A DNA stretch of 5,582 nt. Origin: QNFN01 sp033722135. GTDB lineage: Bacteria; Pseudomonadota; Gammaproteobacteria; QNFN01. The stretch is from the NCBI GenBank assembly GCA_033722135.1, contig JAWVZO010000170.1, forward strand, positions 1 to 5,582, written 5' to 3'. The notes beneath the pieces were generated by a model, which saw only the letters and a program-made list of their open reading frames with translations, was not told the DNA's origin and made no database searches. Both the position numbers and the translations under genes were made by a program. The first letter of the stretch is position 1. Every line of letters starts with the position of its first letter. Shown one piece after another: positions 1 to 4,551 of the stretch.

Positions 1-98
1 GCCAGCCCGATCAGCAGGTTCAGGACGAGGGCGAGGACCGGCCGGCGGACGCTCAACGCCGGCAGCCCGGCGAGAGCCCCGCGGTCCCCCGGCTTCAC
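1..98 (-). CDS. RND efflux permease, N-terminal fragment
   Basis: This is the start of an inner-membrane RND (resistance-nodulation-division) transporter, the proton-driven pump of a tripartite efflux complex. Only 32 codons are present; the rest lies beyond the left edge. The translation contains LPALSVRRPVLALVLNLLIG, which matches the usual RND permease N-terminus: a short cytoplasmic stretch with the S-V-R-R-P motif leading into the first transmembrane helix. The start is GTG at 98, which shares bases with the TGA stop of the adaptor gene (GTGA overlap), so the two are almost certainly co-transcribed and translationally coupled. The substrate cannot be told from this fragment. Identification rests on the motif plus the adjacent adaptor gene. 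Confidence 0.85.
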   Translation of the reverse strand, partial: MKPGDRGALAGLPALSVRRPVLALVLNLLIGL

Positions 99-1189
99 GG
101 GCGGCCCGCCATCGCGTTCGGGTCGTCGGCGAGGAAGCTGACCTCCATGCCCTCGCGCATGCGCTGCACCCCCTCGCTGACCACCTGGTCGCCGGCAGCC
201 AGCGGCGCGTCGACCAGCACGCGCCCCTGCAGGCGCTGCACGATCCGCACGCCGATCCGCTCGGCCCGTCCGTCGACGATGCGCCAGACGTAGGCCCCGT
301 CCCCGCCCCACTGCACGGCGACCTCCGGCACCACGGGGTAGTCCTGGCCCTTGAGGACCAGCCTGACCCGGAAGCTCATCCCGGGACGCAGCCGGTCCGC
401 GGCGTTATCCACGCGGGCCCGCGCCACGAACGTCCGCGCTTGCGGGTCGATGCGGCTGTCGACGTCGACGACGCTGCCCTCCGACGGGTTGCCCCGGGTG
501 GTCCAGGGCTCGACCGAGATGGGCGTCCCCTCGCGGAGGCGGCCGATCAGGACCTCGGGAATCTCGAAGCGGACCAGCAGCGCGCTGCGGTCGTCGAGGG
601 TGACGACCGGCGTGTCGGTGTCGACCCGGTCGCCCGGCTCGATCTCGCTGATCCCCACGTGTCCGGTGAACGGCGCGACCATGGTGCGATCGTCGAGGGC
701 AACCCGGGCGCGTTGCAGTTCGATGCGCGCGCTCTCCAGGGCGCTGATGGCGTCGTCGAAATCAGCGCGGGTCACCGCCCCGCTCGCCTGCATGCCGCGC
801 AGGCGGTTCAGGCGGCGCTCGGCATCGGCCACCCGGACCCTGGCGAGCTCCACCGCGAGGCTCTGGTCACGGTGCTCGAGCCTGAGCAGCTCGGCGCCCT
901 TCTCGACGCGTTCTCCCGGCCGGAAGCCGACCTCGATCACCTCGCCGTCGCTGGCCGGATAGAGGGTGACGGAGCGGACCGCCCGGCTGGTGCCGACCGC
1001 CTCGACCCGGGTCTCCTCGGCGCGGGTCTCGACCTCGGCCGCGATGACGGGGGTGGCGCGCGCTCCGGGCGCCTGCCGGTCGGTCGCGGGCACGGGTTCG
1101 GCCGGCCCGCCGCAGGCGACCGCGAGCAGGCCGAGGAGGACCGCCCCGGCACACCGGGGCCATGCTCGCGGCGAGGAATACGTGTTCAT
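95..1189 (-). CDS. RND efflux periplasmic adaptor (membrane fusion protein) lipoprotein
   Basis: This 364-residue protein is the AcrA/MexA/HlyD-type adaptor that links an inner-membrane RND pump to an outer-membrane channel. Residues 1-26 form a lipoprotein signal peptide: basic start, hydrophobic GAVLLGLLAVA, then Cys26 as lipidation site. Residues about 72-106 and 168-199 are the two halves of the barrel-sandwich (lipoyl-like) domain (DGEVIEVGFRPGERVEKG and VAPFTGHVGISEIEPGDRV). They flank an alpha-helical hairpin at 108-167. A beta-barrel domain (about 200-280) and a membrane-proximal domain (about 284-352) follow. Length is normal for the family. The ATG at 1189 has AGGA 7 bases upstream and gives the complete signal peptide. 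The stop overlaps the permease start. No regulator gene lies next to it, and the transported substrate cannot be inferred. Confidence 0.93.
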   Translation of the reverse strand: MNTYSSPRAWPRCAGAVLLGLLAVACGGPAEPVPATDRQAPGARATPVIAAEVETRAEETRVEAVGTSRAVRSVTLYPASDGEVIEVGFRPGERVEKGAELLRLEHRDQSLAVELARVRVADAERRLNRLRGMQASGAVTRADFDDAISALESARIELQRARVALDDRTMVAPFTGHVGISEIEPGDRVDTDTPVVTLDDRSALLVRFEIPEVLIGRLREGTPISVEPWTTRGNPSEGSVVDVDSRIDPQARTFVARARVDNAADRLRPGMSFRVRLVLKGQDYPVVPEVAVQWGGDGAYVWRIVDGRAERIGVRIVQRLQGRVLVDAPLAAGDQVVSEGVQRMREGMEVSFLADDPNAMAGRP

Positions 1190-1376
1190 CCGCCGATCCT
1201 AGGGCCGGGTTCGTGAACAGACAATGGTGTGCGGGTTCCGTTCATTCGCCAGGCCCACTTCGGCCACGTGACTCAGGGGTGTTGCGGCGGCTTGCGGAGG
1301 GAGCATACCCCGTGCCGGACCGCCATCAGGACGTTTACCCGGTGGCTTTGACGGCCGGGGCACCGAGCGCCCCGCG
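1190..1376. other. Leader of the efflux operon; no gene
   Basis: This stretch separates the small membrane protein gene from the efflux adaptor, both on the minus strand. I see no convincing open reading frame. A Shine-Dalgarno-like AGGA for the adaptor is at 1197-1200 (minus strand). A short palindrome, GTTC-GT-GAAC, lies at 1209-1218, close enough to the start to act as an operator for a repressor, but it is too short to assign. I could not find a good sigma-70 promoter pair here, so the operon promoter is unresolved. Confidence 0.4.
1357..1373 (-). terminator. Hairpin just after the small membrane protein gene
   Basis: On the minus strand GGGGCGC, a TCG loop and GTGCCCC form a 7-bp stem (one G-U pair) starting 3 bases after the stop codon at 1377. 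No run of T follows, so it does not meet the usual intrinsic terminator pattern. It could be a weak or factor-assisted terminator, or an mRNA 3'-end stabiliser. Confidence 0.3.
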
Positions 1377-1595
1377 TCAACGGGCGGCGAGCGCGACGAG
1401 GAAAACGATCACGGTCGAAAGCAGCGAGACGAGGAGATGGATCCGTTCCCGTGCCCGCCTGTCCCGTGCCCGCCTGCCAGGGAGAAACGGCCACAAACCG
1501 GTGCGTATCGCCCAGCCGAGGGCCAGGAAGAGCACCGCCGAGAGCACCATGGCGGTGCCCAGCGACCTGATCAGCGCGACGACCGCGGGGTCCAT
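1377..1595 (-). CDS. Small two-helix membrane protein of unknown function
   Basis: This predicted 72-residue protein has two hydrophobic segments, about residues 11-30 (LGTAMVLSAVLFLALGWAI) and 53-70 (HLLVSLLSTVIVFLVALA). They are joined by a strongly basic loop at 40-51 (GRRARDRRARER). By the positive-inside rule the loop is cytoplasmic and both ends face the periplasm. Evidence for coding is the clean alternation of hydrophobic and basic blocks, and a 15-base tandem duplication in the loop that keeps the frame. An in-frame TGA lies upstream with no other likely start between, so ATG 1595 is the only good choice, but its Shine-Dalgarno sequence is weak. An overlapping longer frame on the same strand gives an arginine-rich, low-complexity product and looks like a shadow. 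I do not recognise the family. Confidence 0.6.
   Translation of the reverse strand: MDPAVVALIRSLGTAMVLSAVLFLALGWAIRTGLWPFLPGRRARDRRARERIHLLVSLLSTVIVFLVALAAR
1447..1476. repeat. Perfect 15-bp tandem direct repeat (two copies)
   Basis: TCCCGTGCCCGCCTG occurs twice, head to tail, at 1447-1461 and 1462-1476. It lies inside the small membrane protein gene and, read on the minus strand, duplicates five codons, giving RRARD followed by RRARE in the cytoplasmic loop. This looks like a replication-slippage duplication kept in frame. Confidence 0.9.
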
Positions 1596-1731
1596 CGGAA
1601 CGGCGACGACAGCGAAATCCGTTCGGGTCCGCCAGACCGCGAGATCGCCGGCGGAAAGGGGGTTTCATCGTCCCGGGAACCGGGCACGAGCTTGCGCATG
1701 GAAGCGGCGGTTTTCGTCTAGATGGTCCTGC

Positions 1732-1767
1732 AGGGTAACCCTCGTGATTCGATCGGGACAGTCACGA
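1732..1767. promoter_or_regulatory. Palindrome plus inverted repeat, possible operator
   Basis: A perfect odd palindrome, AGGGT-A-ACCCT, occupies 1732-1742. Directly adjoining is the inverted repeat TCGTGA (1742-1747), a 14-base gap, then TCACGA (1762-1767). Both lie between divergent genes where an operator would be expected. Neither matches a regulator site I can name, and sites of this size can arise by chance. Confidence 0.25.
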
Positions 1768-1860
1768 ACGCCTCCGTCGCGGATCGACGTGATTCTCGAC
1801 GGCATCTCCCATGGAGGTCGGACGGCCGGGTCCGGAGCGCGCCCCACGGCTTGGGAGGAA

Positions 1861-1900
1861 ATCATTAGTTACTGTTGTATATAGCATTATTGTCTATAAC
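1861..1900 (+). promoter_or_regulatory. AT-rich island, possible promoter for the secreted protein gene
   Basis: This 40-base stretch is strikingly AT-rich within GC-rich surroundings. It ends in TATAAC (1895-1900), which matches the sigma-70 -10 consensus at five of six positions. The sequence at the proper -35 distance (CTGTTG, 1872-1877) is a poor match. TATAG (1880-1884) and CTATA (1894-1898) form an inverted repeat over the putative -10. If used, it would give a leader of roughly 185 bases before the ATG at 2094. A second candidate -10, TATACT, lies at 2046-2051, also without a good -35. Confidence 0.3.
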
Positions 1901-2093
1901 CGGGAACGGGCCACTTGCGGTCACGGGGCCTGTCGCAGGCGATCCCAGCCCCTCCGGATTTTCCGATGCAATCCCGACCGACACCACGAGGGCATTCGCC
2001 ATGCATCGCGAGATCGTCCGCGGAGCAGGGTCGTTGCGGTCTGTCTATACTCACTTGACGCACACCCCGCGCGCCACCCCCGCGGTGGACGTC

Positions 2094-2795
2094 ATGACTC
2101 GCAGCCCCCTTCTCCTCGCCTCCCTGGCCCTACTTCTCGCCAGCGCCTCGCTGCTCGCCGCGAAACCCGACCGAACTCAGCCCGCCGCGGGCCCAGCTCC
2201 GGAGGTTTACTCGGTCAAGGTCGACTACACGGGATCGATGGTTCTCGTCGAAGGCCTGAACCTGGACCCCTCCACGGCCTCGGCGACGCTCGCCGGCGTG
2301 CCGCTCGTTCCCGATCCCGGCTCGACCGGCACCCTCTTGCAGTTTCCGTTCACGCCAGAGCTCGGTGCGACCGTCACCACAGTGGGCAACTACGTCCTGG
2401 TGCTGTCGACCGACGGGGGTAGTTTCACGGCCTCCCTGTTCATTCCGTTCGCGCTGGTCTCCGCCCCGGAACCGCCGCCACCCGGACCCGACTGCCCTTG
2501 CTCCACAGAATGGGACCAGAAGAGCAACGCATTCTCTCCGGACGGCTTCAAGAACCAGACGCCCTATTGCGTCCAGGACAACGCGAACTTCGTGACCGTG
2601 CAGTTCTACGACATAGCCGTGAACAACTACTGGGTGCTCTGGACCGGCTGGTCGGGCAGCGGAGGCTACTGCGAGCTCTACATTGATGGCCCGCATCGCA
2701 CGCTCACCAGCCAGGACCAGTTTGACGCGTGCGCCGCGTACCTGCGAAACATCGTCGAGGTCTGGGGCAACCAGGGGAACGTCTGCCTGTTCTGA
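2094..2795 (+). CDS. Secreted six-cysteine protein with IPT/TIG-like N-terminal region
   Basis: This 233-residue predicted exported protein is of unknown function. Residues 1-23 are a signal peptide (MTRSP, hydrophobic LLLASLALLLASASLLAA) with likely cleavage near A23. Residues about 36-122 read as one Ig-like beta-sandwich resembling IPT/TIG modules: PEVYSVKV, MVLVEGLNL, ATLAGVPLV and GNYVLVLSTDGG are placed as in that fold. A proline linker (EPPPPGP, 126-132) leads to a C-terminal region rich in W and Y. This region has six cysteines (134, 136, 159, 193, 213, 231), enough for three disulfides, as expected for a periplasmic or extracellular protein. ATG 2094 is chosen because it begins the signal peptide and has GGTGGA just upstream; GTG 2085 is a possible alternative. 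Both neighbours lie on the other strand, so it is probably transcribed alone. I do not recognise the C-terminal region. Confidence 0.8.
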   Translation: MTRSPLLLASLALLLASASLLAAKPDRTQPAAGPAPEVYSVKVDYTGSMVLVEGLNLDPSTASATLAGVPLVPDPGSTGTLLQFPFTPELGATVTTVGNYVLVLSTDGGSFTASLFIPFALVSAPEPPPPGPDCPCSTEWDQKSNAFSPDGFKNQTPYCVQDNANFVTVQFYDIAVNNYWVLWTGWSGSGGYCELYIDGPHRTLTSQDQFDACAAYLRNIVEVWGNQGNVCLF

Positions 2796-2817
2796 GACCG
2801 TTGCCTAGTCGGCTCCT

Positions 2818-2838
2818 GGCCCGCGATGCTCGCGGGTC
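2818..2838 (+). terminator. GC-rich hairpin after the secreted protein gene
   Basis: GGCCCGCG, loop ATGCT, CGCGGGTC forms an 8-bp stem with one G-U pair, 22 bases past the stop codon. No T-run follows, so it is not a classic intrinsic terminator. Its position suggests a role in ending or protecting this mRNA. Confidence 0.3.
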
Positions 2839-2913
2839 GGGGCCGGCCCGGTCGACGCGCACCTGATACCGCGTTTCATCCGTCGGAAACGAGCCGGAAA
2901 TACCGGGAGCGAA

Positions 2914-2933
2914 TGGCCGGGTCCCACCGGCCA
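2914..2933. other. Intergenic hairpin
   Basis: TGGCCGG and CCGGCCA form a perfect 7-bp stem around a 6-base loop. No T-run is present on either side. It may be another transcript 3'-end structure; function unknown. Confidence 0.3.
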
Positions 2934-2975
2934 ACCGCCCATCACGACTCCGTAGCCTGATCACTCTCCAGTGTT

Positions 2976-3065
2976 CGGTGAGATTACCGCCCGCAGGAGC
3001 TGACAGGGTGACGGAGCCTGAGCAGGCACCGCAGAGACAAGCAGGGATGGCGGTACAAACCGCTA
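2976..3065. other. Alternating complementary segments, possible structured RNA
   Basis: Four segments alternate in complementarity: CGGT (2976-2979), TACCGCC (2985-2991), GGCGGTA (3049-3055) and ACCGCTA (3059-3065). The first can pair with the second, the third with the fourth (7 bp including one G-U, 4-base loop), or the second with the third instead (7 bp enclosing 57 bases). Inside the large loop GCCTG-AG-CAGGC (3016-3027) forms its own hairpin. This resembles an attenuator layout, but no gene follows on the plus strand except convergent tRNAs, and no riboswitch class fits. Chance pairing in GC-rich DNA is a real alternative. Confidence 0.25.
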
Positions 3066-3072
3066 GAGCATG

Positions 3073-3104
3073 AAAAAAAGCAGCCGGGAGTCCACAGCTG
3101 CTTT
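3073..3104 (-). terminator. Intrinsic terminator of the tRNA operon
   Basis: Read on the minus strand, AAAGCAGC, a 12-base loop and GCTGCTTT form an 8-bp stem followed directly by further T residues (seven consecutive T in all), starting 7 bases after the CCA end of tRNA-Glu. This is a textbook intrinsic terminator for the tRNA transcript. On the plus strand the same stem is followed only by ATCGGTTT, so it would be a poor terminator in that direction. Confidence 0.9.
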
Positions 3105-3111
3105 ATCGGTT

Positions 3112-3188
3112 TGGCGTCCCCAAGGGGATTCGAACCCCTGTTGCCGGCGTGAGAGGCCGGTGTCCTAGGCCGACTAGACGATGGGGAC
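3112..3188 (-). tRNA. tRNA-Glu (anticodon CTC)
   Basis: A complete 77-base tRNA, including encoded CCA. The acceptor arms GTCCCCA and TGGGGAC pair fully. The anticodon stem CCGGC/GCCGG encloses the loop CTCTCAC, which gives anticodon CTC (complement of 3151-3153) reading GAG. The T arm is AGGGG-TTCGAAT-CCCCT. The sequence closely follows bacterial tRNA-Glu, but with CTC rather than the common TTC, so a second tRNA-Glu(TTC) must exist elsewhere in the genome. It lies 47 bases after tRNA-Ala in the same transcript. Confidence 0.97.
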
Positions 3189-3204
3189 GTGTTCTACTGT
3201 CATG

Positions 3205-3224
3205 GCGCCGCTGGGAGGCGGCGC
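3205..3224 (-). other. Hairpin in the spacer between the two tRNAs
   Basis: GCGCCGC and GCGGCGC form a perfect 7-bp stem with a 6-base loop in the 47-base spacer of the tRNA precursor. Such spacers are removed during tRNA maturation; the stem may affect nuclease access. It lacks a T-run, so it should not terminate transcription before tRNA-Glu. Confidence 0.4.
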
Positions 3225-3235
3225 ACGGCGCTGAT

Positions 3236-3311
<76 letters not shown>

Positions 3312-3323
3312 GGAAAGGCGGGA

Positions 3324-3352
3324 AATTTACGTGATCGCCCCGACAGTGTCAA
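3324..3352 (-). promoter_or_regulatory. Sigma-70 promoter of the tRNA-Ala/tRNA-Glu operon
   Basis: On the minus strand a perfect -35 TTGACA (3352-3347), a 17-base spacer and a -10 TAAATT (3329-3324) lie just ahead of the tRNA-Ala 5' end at 3311. Transcription should begin near 3317. The GC-rich discriminator (CCCGCC) after the -10 is typical of stable-RNA promoters under stringent (ppGpp) control. The -35 is inside the last codons of ycfH, and the first three bases of the -10 are its TAA stop codon. Confidence 0.85.
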
Positions 3353-4133
3353 GACCGAGACTGAGGCCGAAGCGGCGCTCGAAATTGGCCGTCGTCGCCT
3401 CGGCGATCTCCTCGACGGAGACGCCGCGCAATCCGGCGATGCACTCGGCGACGTGGCGCACGTAGCCGGGCCGGTTGCCCCGTCCCCGGTGCGGTACCGG
3501 CGCGAGGTAGGGCGAATCGGTCTCGACCAGCAGGCGGTCGAGCGGCACGCGGGTGGCGGCCTCGCGGACATCACGCGCGCTGTTGAAGGTGACGATGCCT
3601 GAGAACGAGATGTCGAATCCGAGGTCGAGCAGCTTGCGCGCCTGGGTCCAGTTCCCGGTGAAGCAGTGCATGACGCCGCCGGCCTCGGCGGCGTTCTCCG
3701 AGGCGAGGATGCGCACGGTGTCGTTGAAGGCGTCGCGGCTGTGGACGATCAGCGGCTTGCGCGCCTTGCGGGCCGCGGCGATATGGCGTCGGAACCGGTC
3801 CCGCTGCCACTCGGGGCGCCCCTCGACGCGGAAGTAGTCGAGGCCCGTCTCGCCGATCGCGACCACCTTGGGCATCCGCGACATCCGCACCAGGTCGTCC
3901 ACCTCTGGCTCGACCCCGTGCCGCTCGTTGGGATGCACGCCGACCGAGGTCGAGACGTCGGGATACGGCTCGACGAGGCGCTGCATCGCGGGCAGGTCCT
4001 CCATGTTCACCGACACGCAGAGCATGTGGCAGACGCCCTGCTCCCGGGCGTGTTCGAGCACCCCGTCGAGATCGCCGCCGAACTTGGCGAGATCGATCAT
4101 GTCGAGATGGCAGTGTGAGTCGACCAGTTTCAT
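3327..4133 (-). CDS. ycfH: TatD-family metal-dependent deoxyribonuclease (YcfH type)
   Basis: A 268-residue TIM-barrel hydrolase of the TatD family, cytoplasmic enzymes with metal-dependent DNase activity linked to DNA repair and degradation. All family metal-site motifs are present: H7 and H9 in DSHCHLD, E95 in GETGLDY, H131 in IVHSRDA, H156 in MHCFTG and D206 in VETDSPYLAPVPHRGRGNRP. Length is normal. The start is ATG 4133 because the conserved motif begins five residues later; a longer upstream frame translates to arginine-rich sequence overlapping pilZ. No clear Shine-Dalgarno sequence precedes the start, so translation may depend on coupling to pilZ 41 bases upstream. The symbol follows gene context: in E. 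coli ycfH lies beside holB. The paralogs TatD and YjjV cannot be excluded from sequence alone. Its end overlaps the tRNA promoter. Confidence 0.95.
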   Translation of the reverse strand: MKLVDSHCHLDMIDLAKFGGDLDGVLEHAREQGVCHMLCVSVNMEDLPAMQRLVEPYPDVSTSVGVHPNERHGVEPEVDDLVRMSRMPKVVAIGETGLDYFRVEGRPEWQRDRFRRHIAAARKARKPLIVHSRDAFNDTVRILASENAAEAGGVMHCFTGNWTQARKLLDLGFDISFSGIVTFNSARDVREAATRVPLDRLLVETDSPYLAPVPHRGRGNRPGYVRHVAECIAGLRGVSVEEIAEATTANFERRFGLSLGLDTVGAIT

Positions 4134-4153
4134 CGGTGAAGGCAGAGAGGGAG

Positions 4154-4170
4154 GGCGCCTGGGCGGCGCC
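4154..4170. other. GGCGCC hairpin between pilZ and ycfH
   Basis: Two copies of the self-complementary GGCGCC (4154-4159 and 4165-4170) separated by 5 bases can form a 6-bp stem in the 41-base gap between the pilZ stop and the ycfH start. No T-run follows. It may weakly attenuate transcription or influence ycfH translation. Confidence 0.3.
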
Positions 4171-4174
4171 GGGA

Positions 4175-4537
4175 TCACATGGTGTGGGTGGCGCGGTCGC
4201 TGTTCAGCATGCCCGCGAGGTAGTTCTCGATCTTGTTGCGCGCGGCGCCCTGGTCCTGGTCGCTGAACTGCACGCCGATGCCCGTGGCGCGGTTGCCCTC
4301 GGCGCCGCGCGGGGTGATCCACACCACCTTGCCGGCGACCGGGAGCTTCTCGGCCTCGTCCATCAGCGTGATGAGCATGAAAACCTCGTCGCCGAGCTTG
4401 TAGCTCTTCTTGGTGGGCACGAACAGGCCACCGCCCTTGACGAATGACATGTAGGCCGCGTAGAGCGCGTGCTTGTCCTTGATCGTCAGGGAGAGGATAC
4501 CCTGACGCATAGGCATCGAACCCTTGCCATCCTCCAT
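4175..4537 (-). CDS. pilZ: Type IV pilus assembly protein PilZ
   Basis: A 120-residue single-domain PilZ protein, required in Pseudomonas and Xanthomonas for type IV pilus biogenesis, where it works with the PilB motor and FimX at the cytoplasmic membrane. Diagnostic sequence includes RQGILSLTIKDKHALYAAYM, GGGLFVPTKKSYKLGDEVFM, PVAGKVVWITPRG and GIGVQFSDQD. The c-di-GMP motifs RxxxR and (D/N)xSxxG of receptor-type PilZ domains are absent (the second is replaced by FVKGGGLF), as in other pilus PilZ proteins, so direct c-di-GMP binding is unlikely. ATG 4537 is chosen because GGAG sits 6 bases upstream and it starts 14 bases past the holB stop. ATG 4516, 4510 and 4576 are in-frame alternatives; the last would overlap holB. 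The length agrees with the Pseudomonas protein. It is co-transcribed with holB and ycfH. Confidence 0.95.
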   Translation of the reverse strand: MEDGKGSMPMRQGILSLTIKDKHALYAAYMSFVKGGGLFVPTKKSYKLGDEVFMLITLMDEAEKLPVAGKVVWITPRGAEGNRATGIGVQFSDQDQGAARNKIENYLAGMLNSDRATHTM

Positions 4538-4543
4538 CGCGAT

Positions 4544-4547
4544 CTCC
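4544..4547 (-). promoter_or_regulatory. Ribosome binding site deciding the pilZ start
   Basis: GGAG on the minus strand, 6 bases before ATG 4537 and immediately after the holB stop codon. It supports 4537 over ATG 4576, whose nearest purine-rich sequence (GAGGAA) is 11 bases away, and over 4516, preceded by AAGGG. Confidence 0.65.
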
Positions 4548-4551
4548 GTGT

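Larger units (their letters stand above)
1596..2093. other. Gene-free region between divergent genes
   Basis: About 500 bases separate the minus-strand small membrane protein gene from the plus-strand secreted protein gene. Open frames run through it on both strands, but their products are arginine- or proline-rich or featureless and lack ribosome binding sites, so I treat them as chance frames. The frame of the secreted protein is open back to 1875, but its signal peptide begins only at 2094. The region holds a palindrome and inverted repeat (1732-1767), an AT-rich island (1861-1900) and a repeated TGTCTATA motif (1891-1898 and 2042-2049), consistent with regulatory DNA. Confidence 0.5.
2796..3072. 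other. Gene-free region between the secreted protein gene and the tRNA terminator
   Basis: I see no coding sequence here on either strand. The region contains two GC-rich hairpins (2818-2838 and 2914-2933) and, nearest the tRNA genes, a cluster of mutually complementary segments (2976-3065) that may be structured RNA. It is a convergent intergenic region, receiving transcription from the secreted protein gene on the left and the tRNA operon on the right. Confidence 0.5.

Noticed and set aside
1273..1668. 131-residue minus-strand frame
   Set aside because: The product is arginine-rich and low in complexity; the overlapping 1377-1595 frame has clean transmembrane segments and an in-frame duplication.
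1681..1700. Sigma-54 promoter around GGGCACGAGCTTGCG
   Set aside because: The spacing between the GG and GC elements is one base short for the best-matching alignment, and the alternative alignment loses most of the consensus.
1665..1865. 66-residue minus-strand frame
   Set aside because: No ribosome binding site, no hydrophobic or conserved pattern; chance open frame in GC-rich DNA.
1162..1884. 240-residue plus-strand frame
   Set aside because: It overlaps the antisense of the adaptor start and the small membrane gene; composition is arginine/serine-rich, with no domain and no ribosome binding site.
1875..2093. N-terminal extension of the secreted protein frame back to ATG 1875
   Set aside because: The frame is open, but the extension would place 73 featureless residues before a clear signal peptide, and no ribosome binding site precedes 1875. 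ATG 2094 is better.
2958..3056. Glycine riboswitch
   Set aside because: AGGAGC and AGGCACC recall fragments of the glycine aptamer, but the conserved CCGAAGG core and CTCTCAGG pairing are missing and no suitable gene follows.
3112..3188. Phage or island attachment site at tRNA-Glu
   Set aside because: No duplicate of the tRNA 3' end and no integrase gene are visible in the window.
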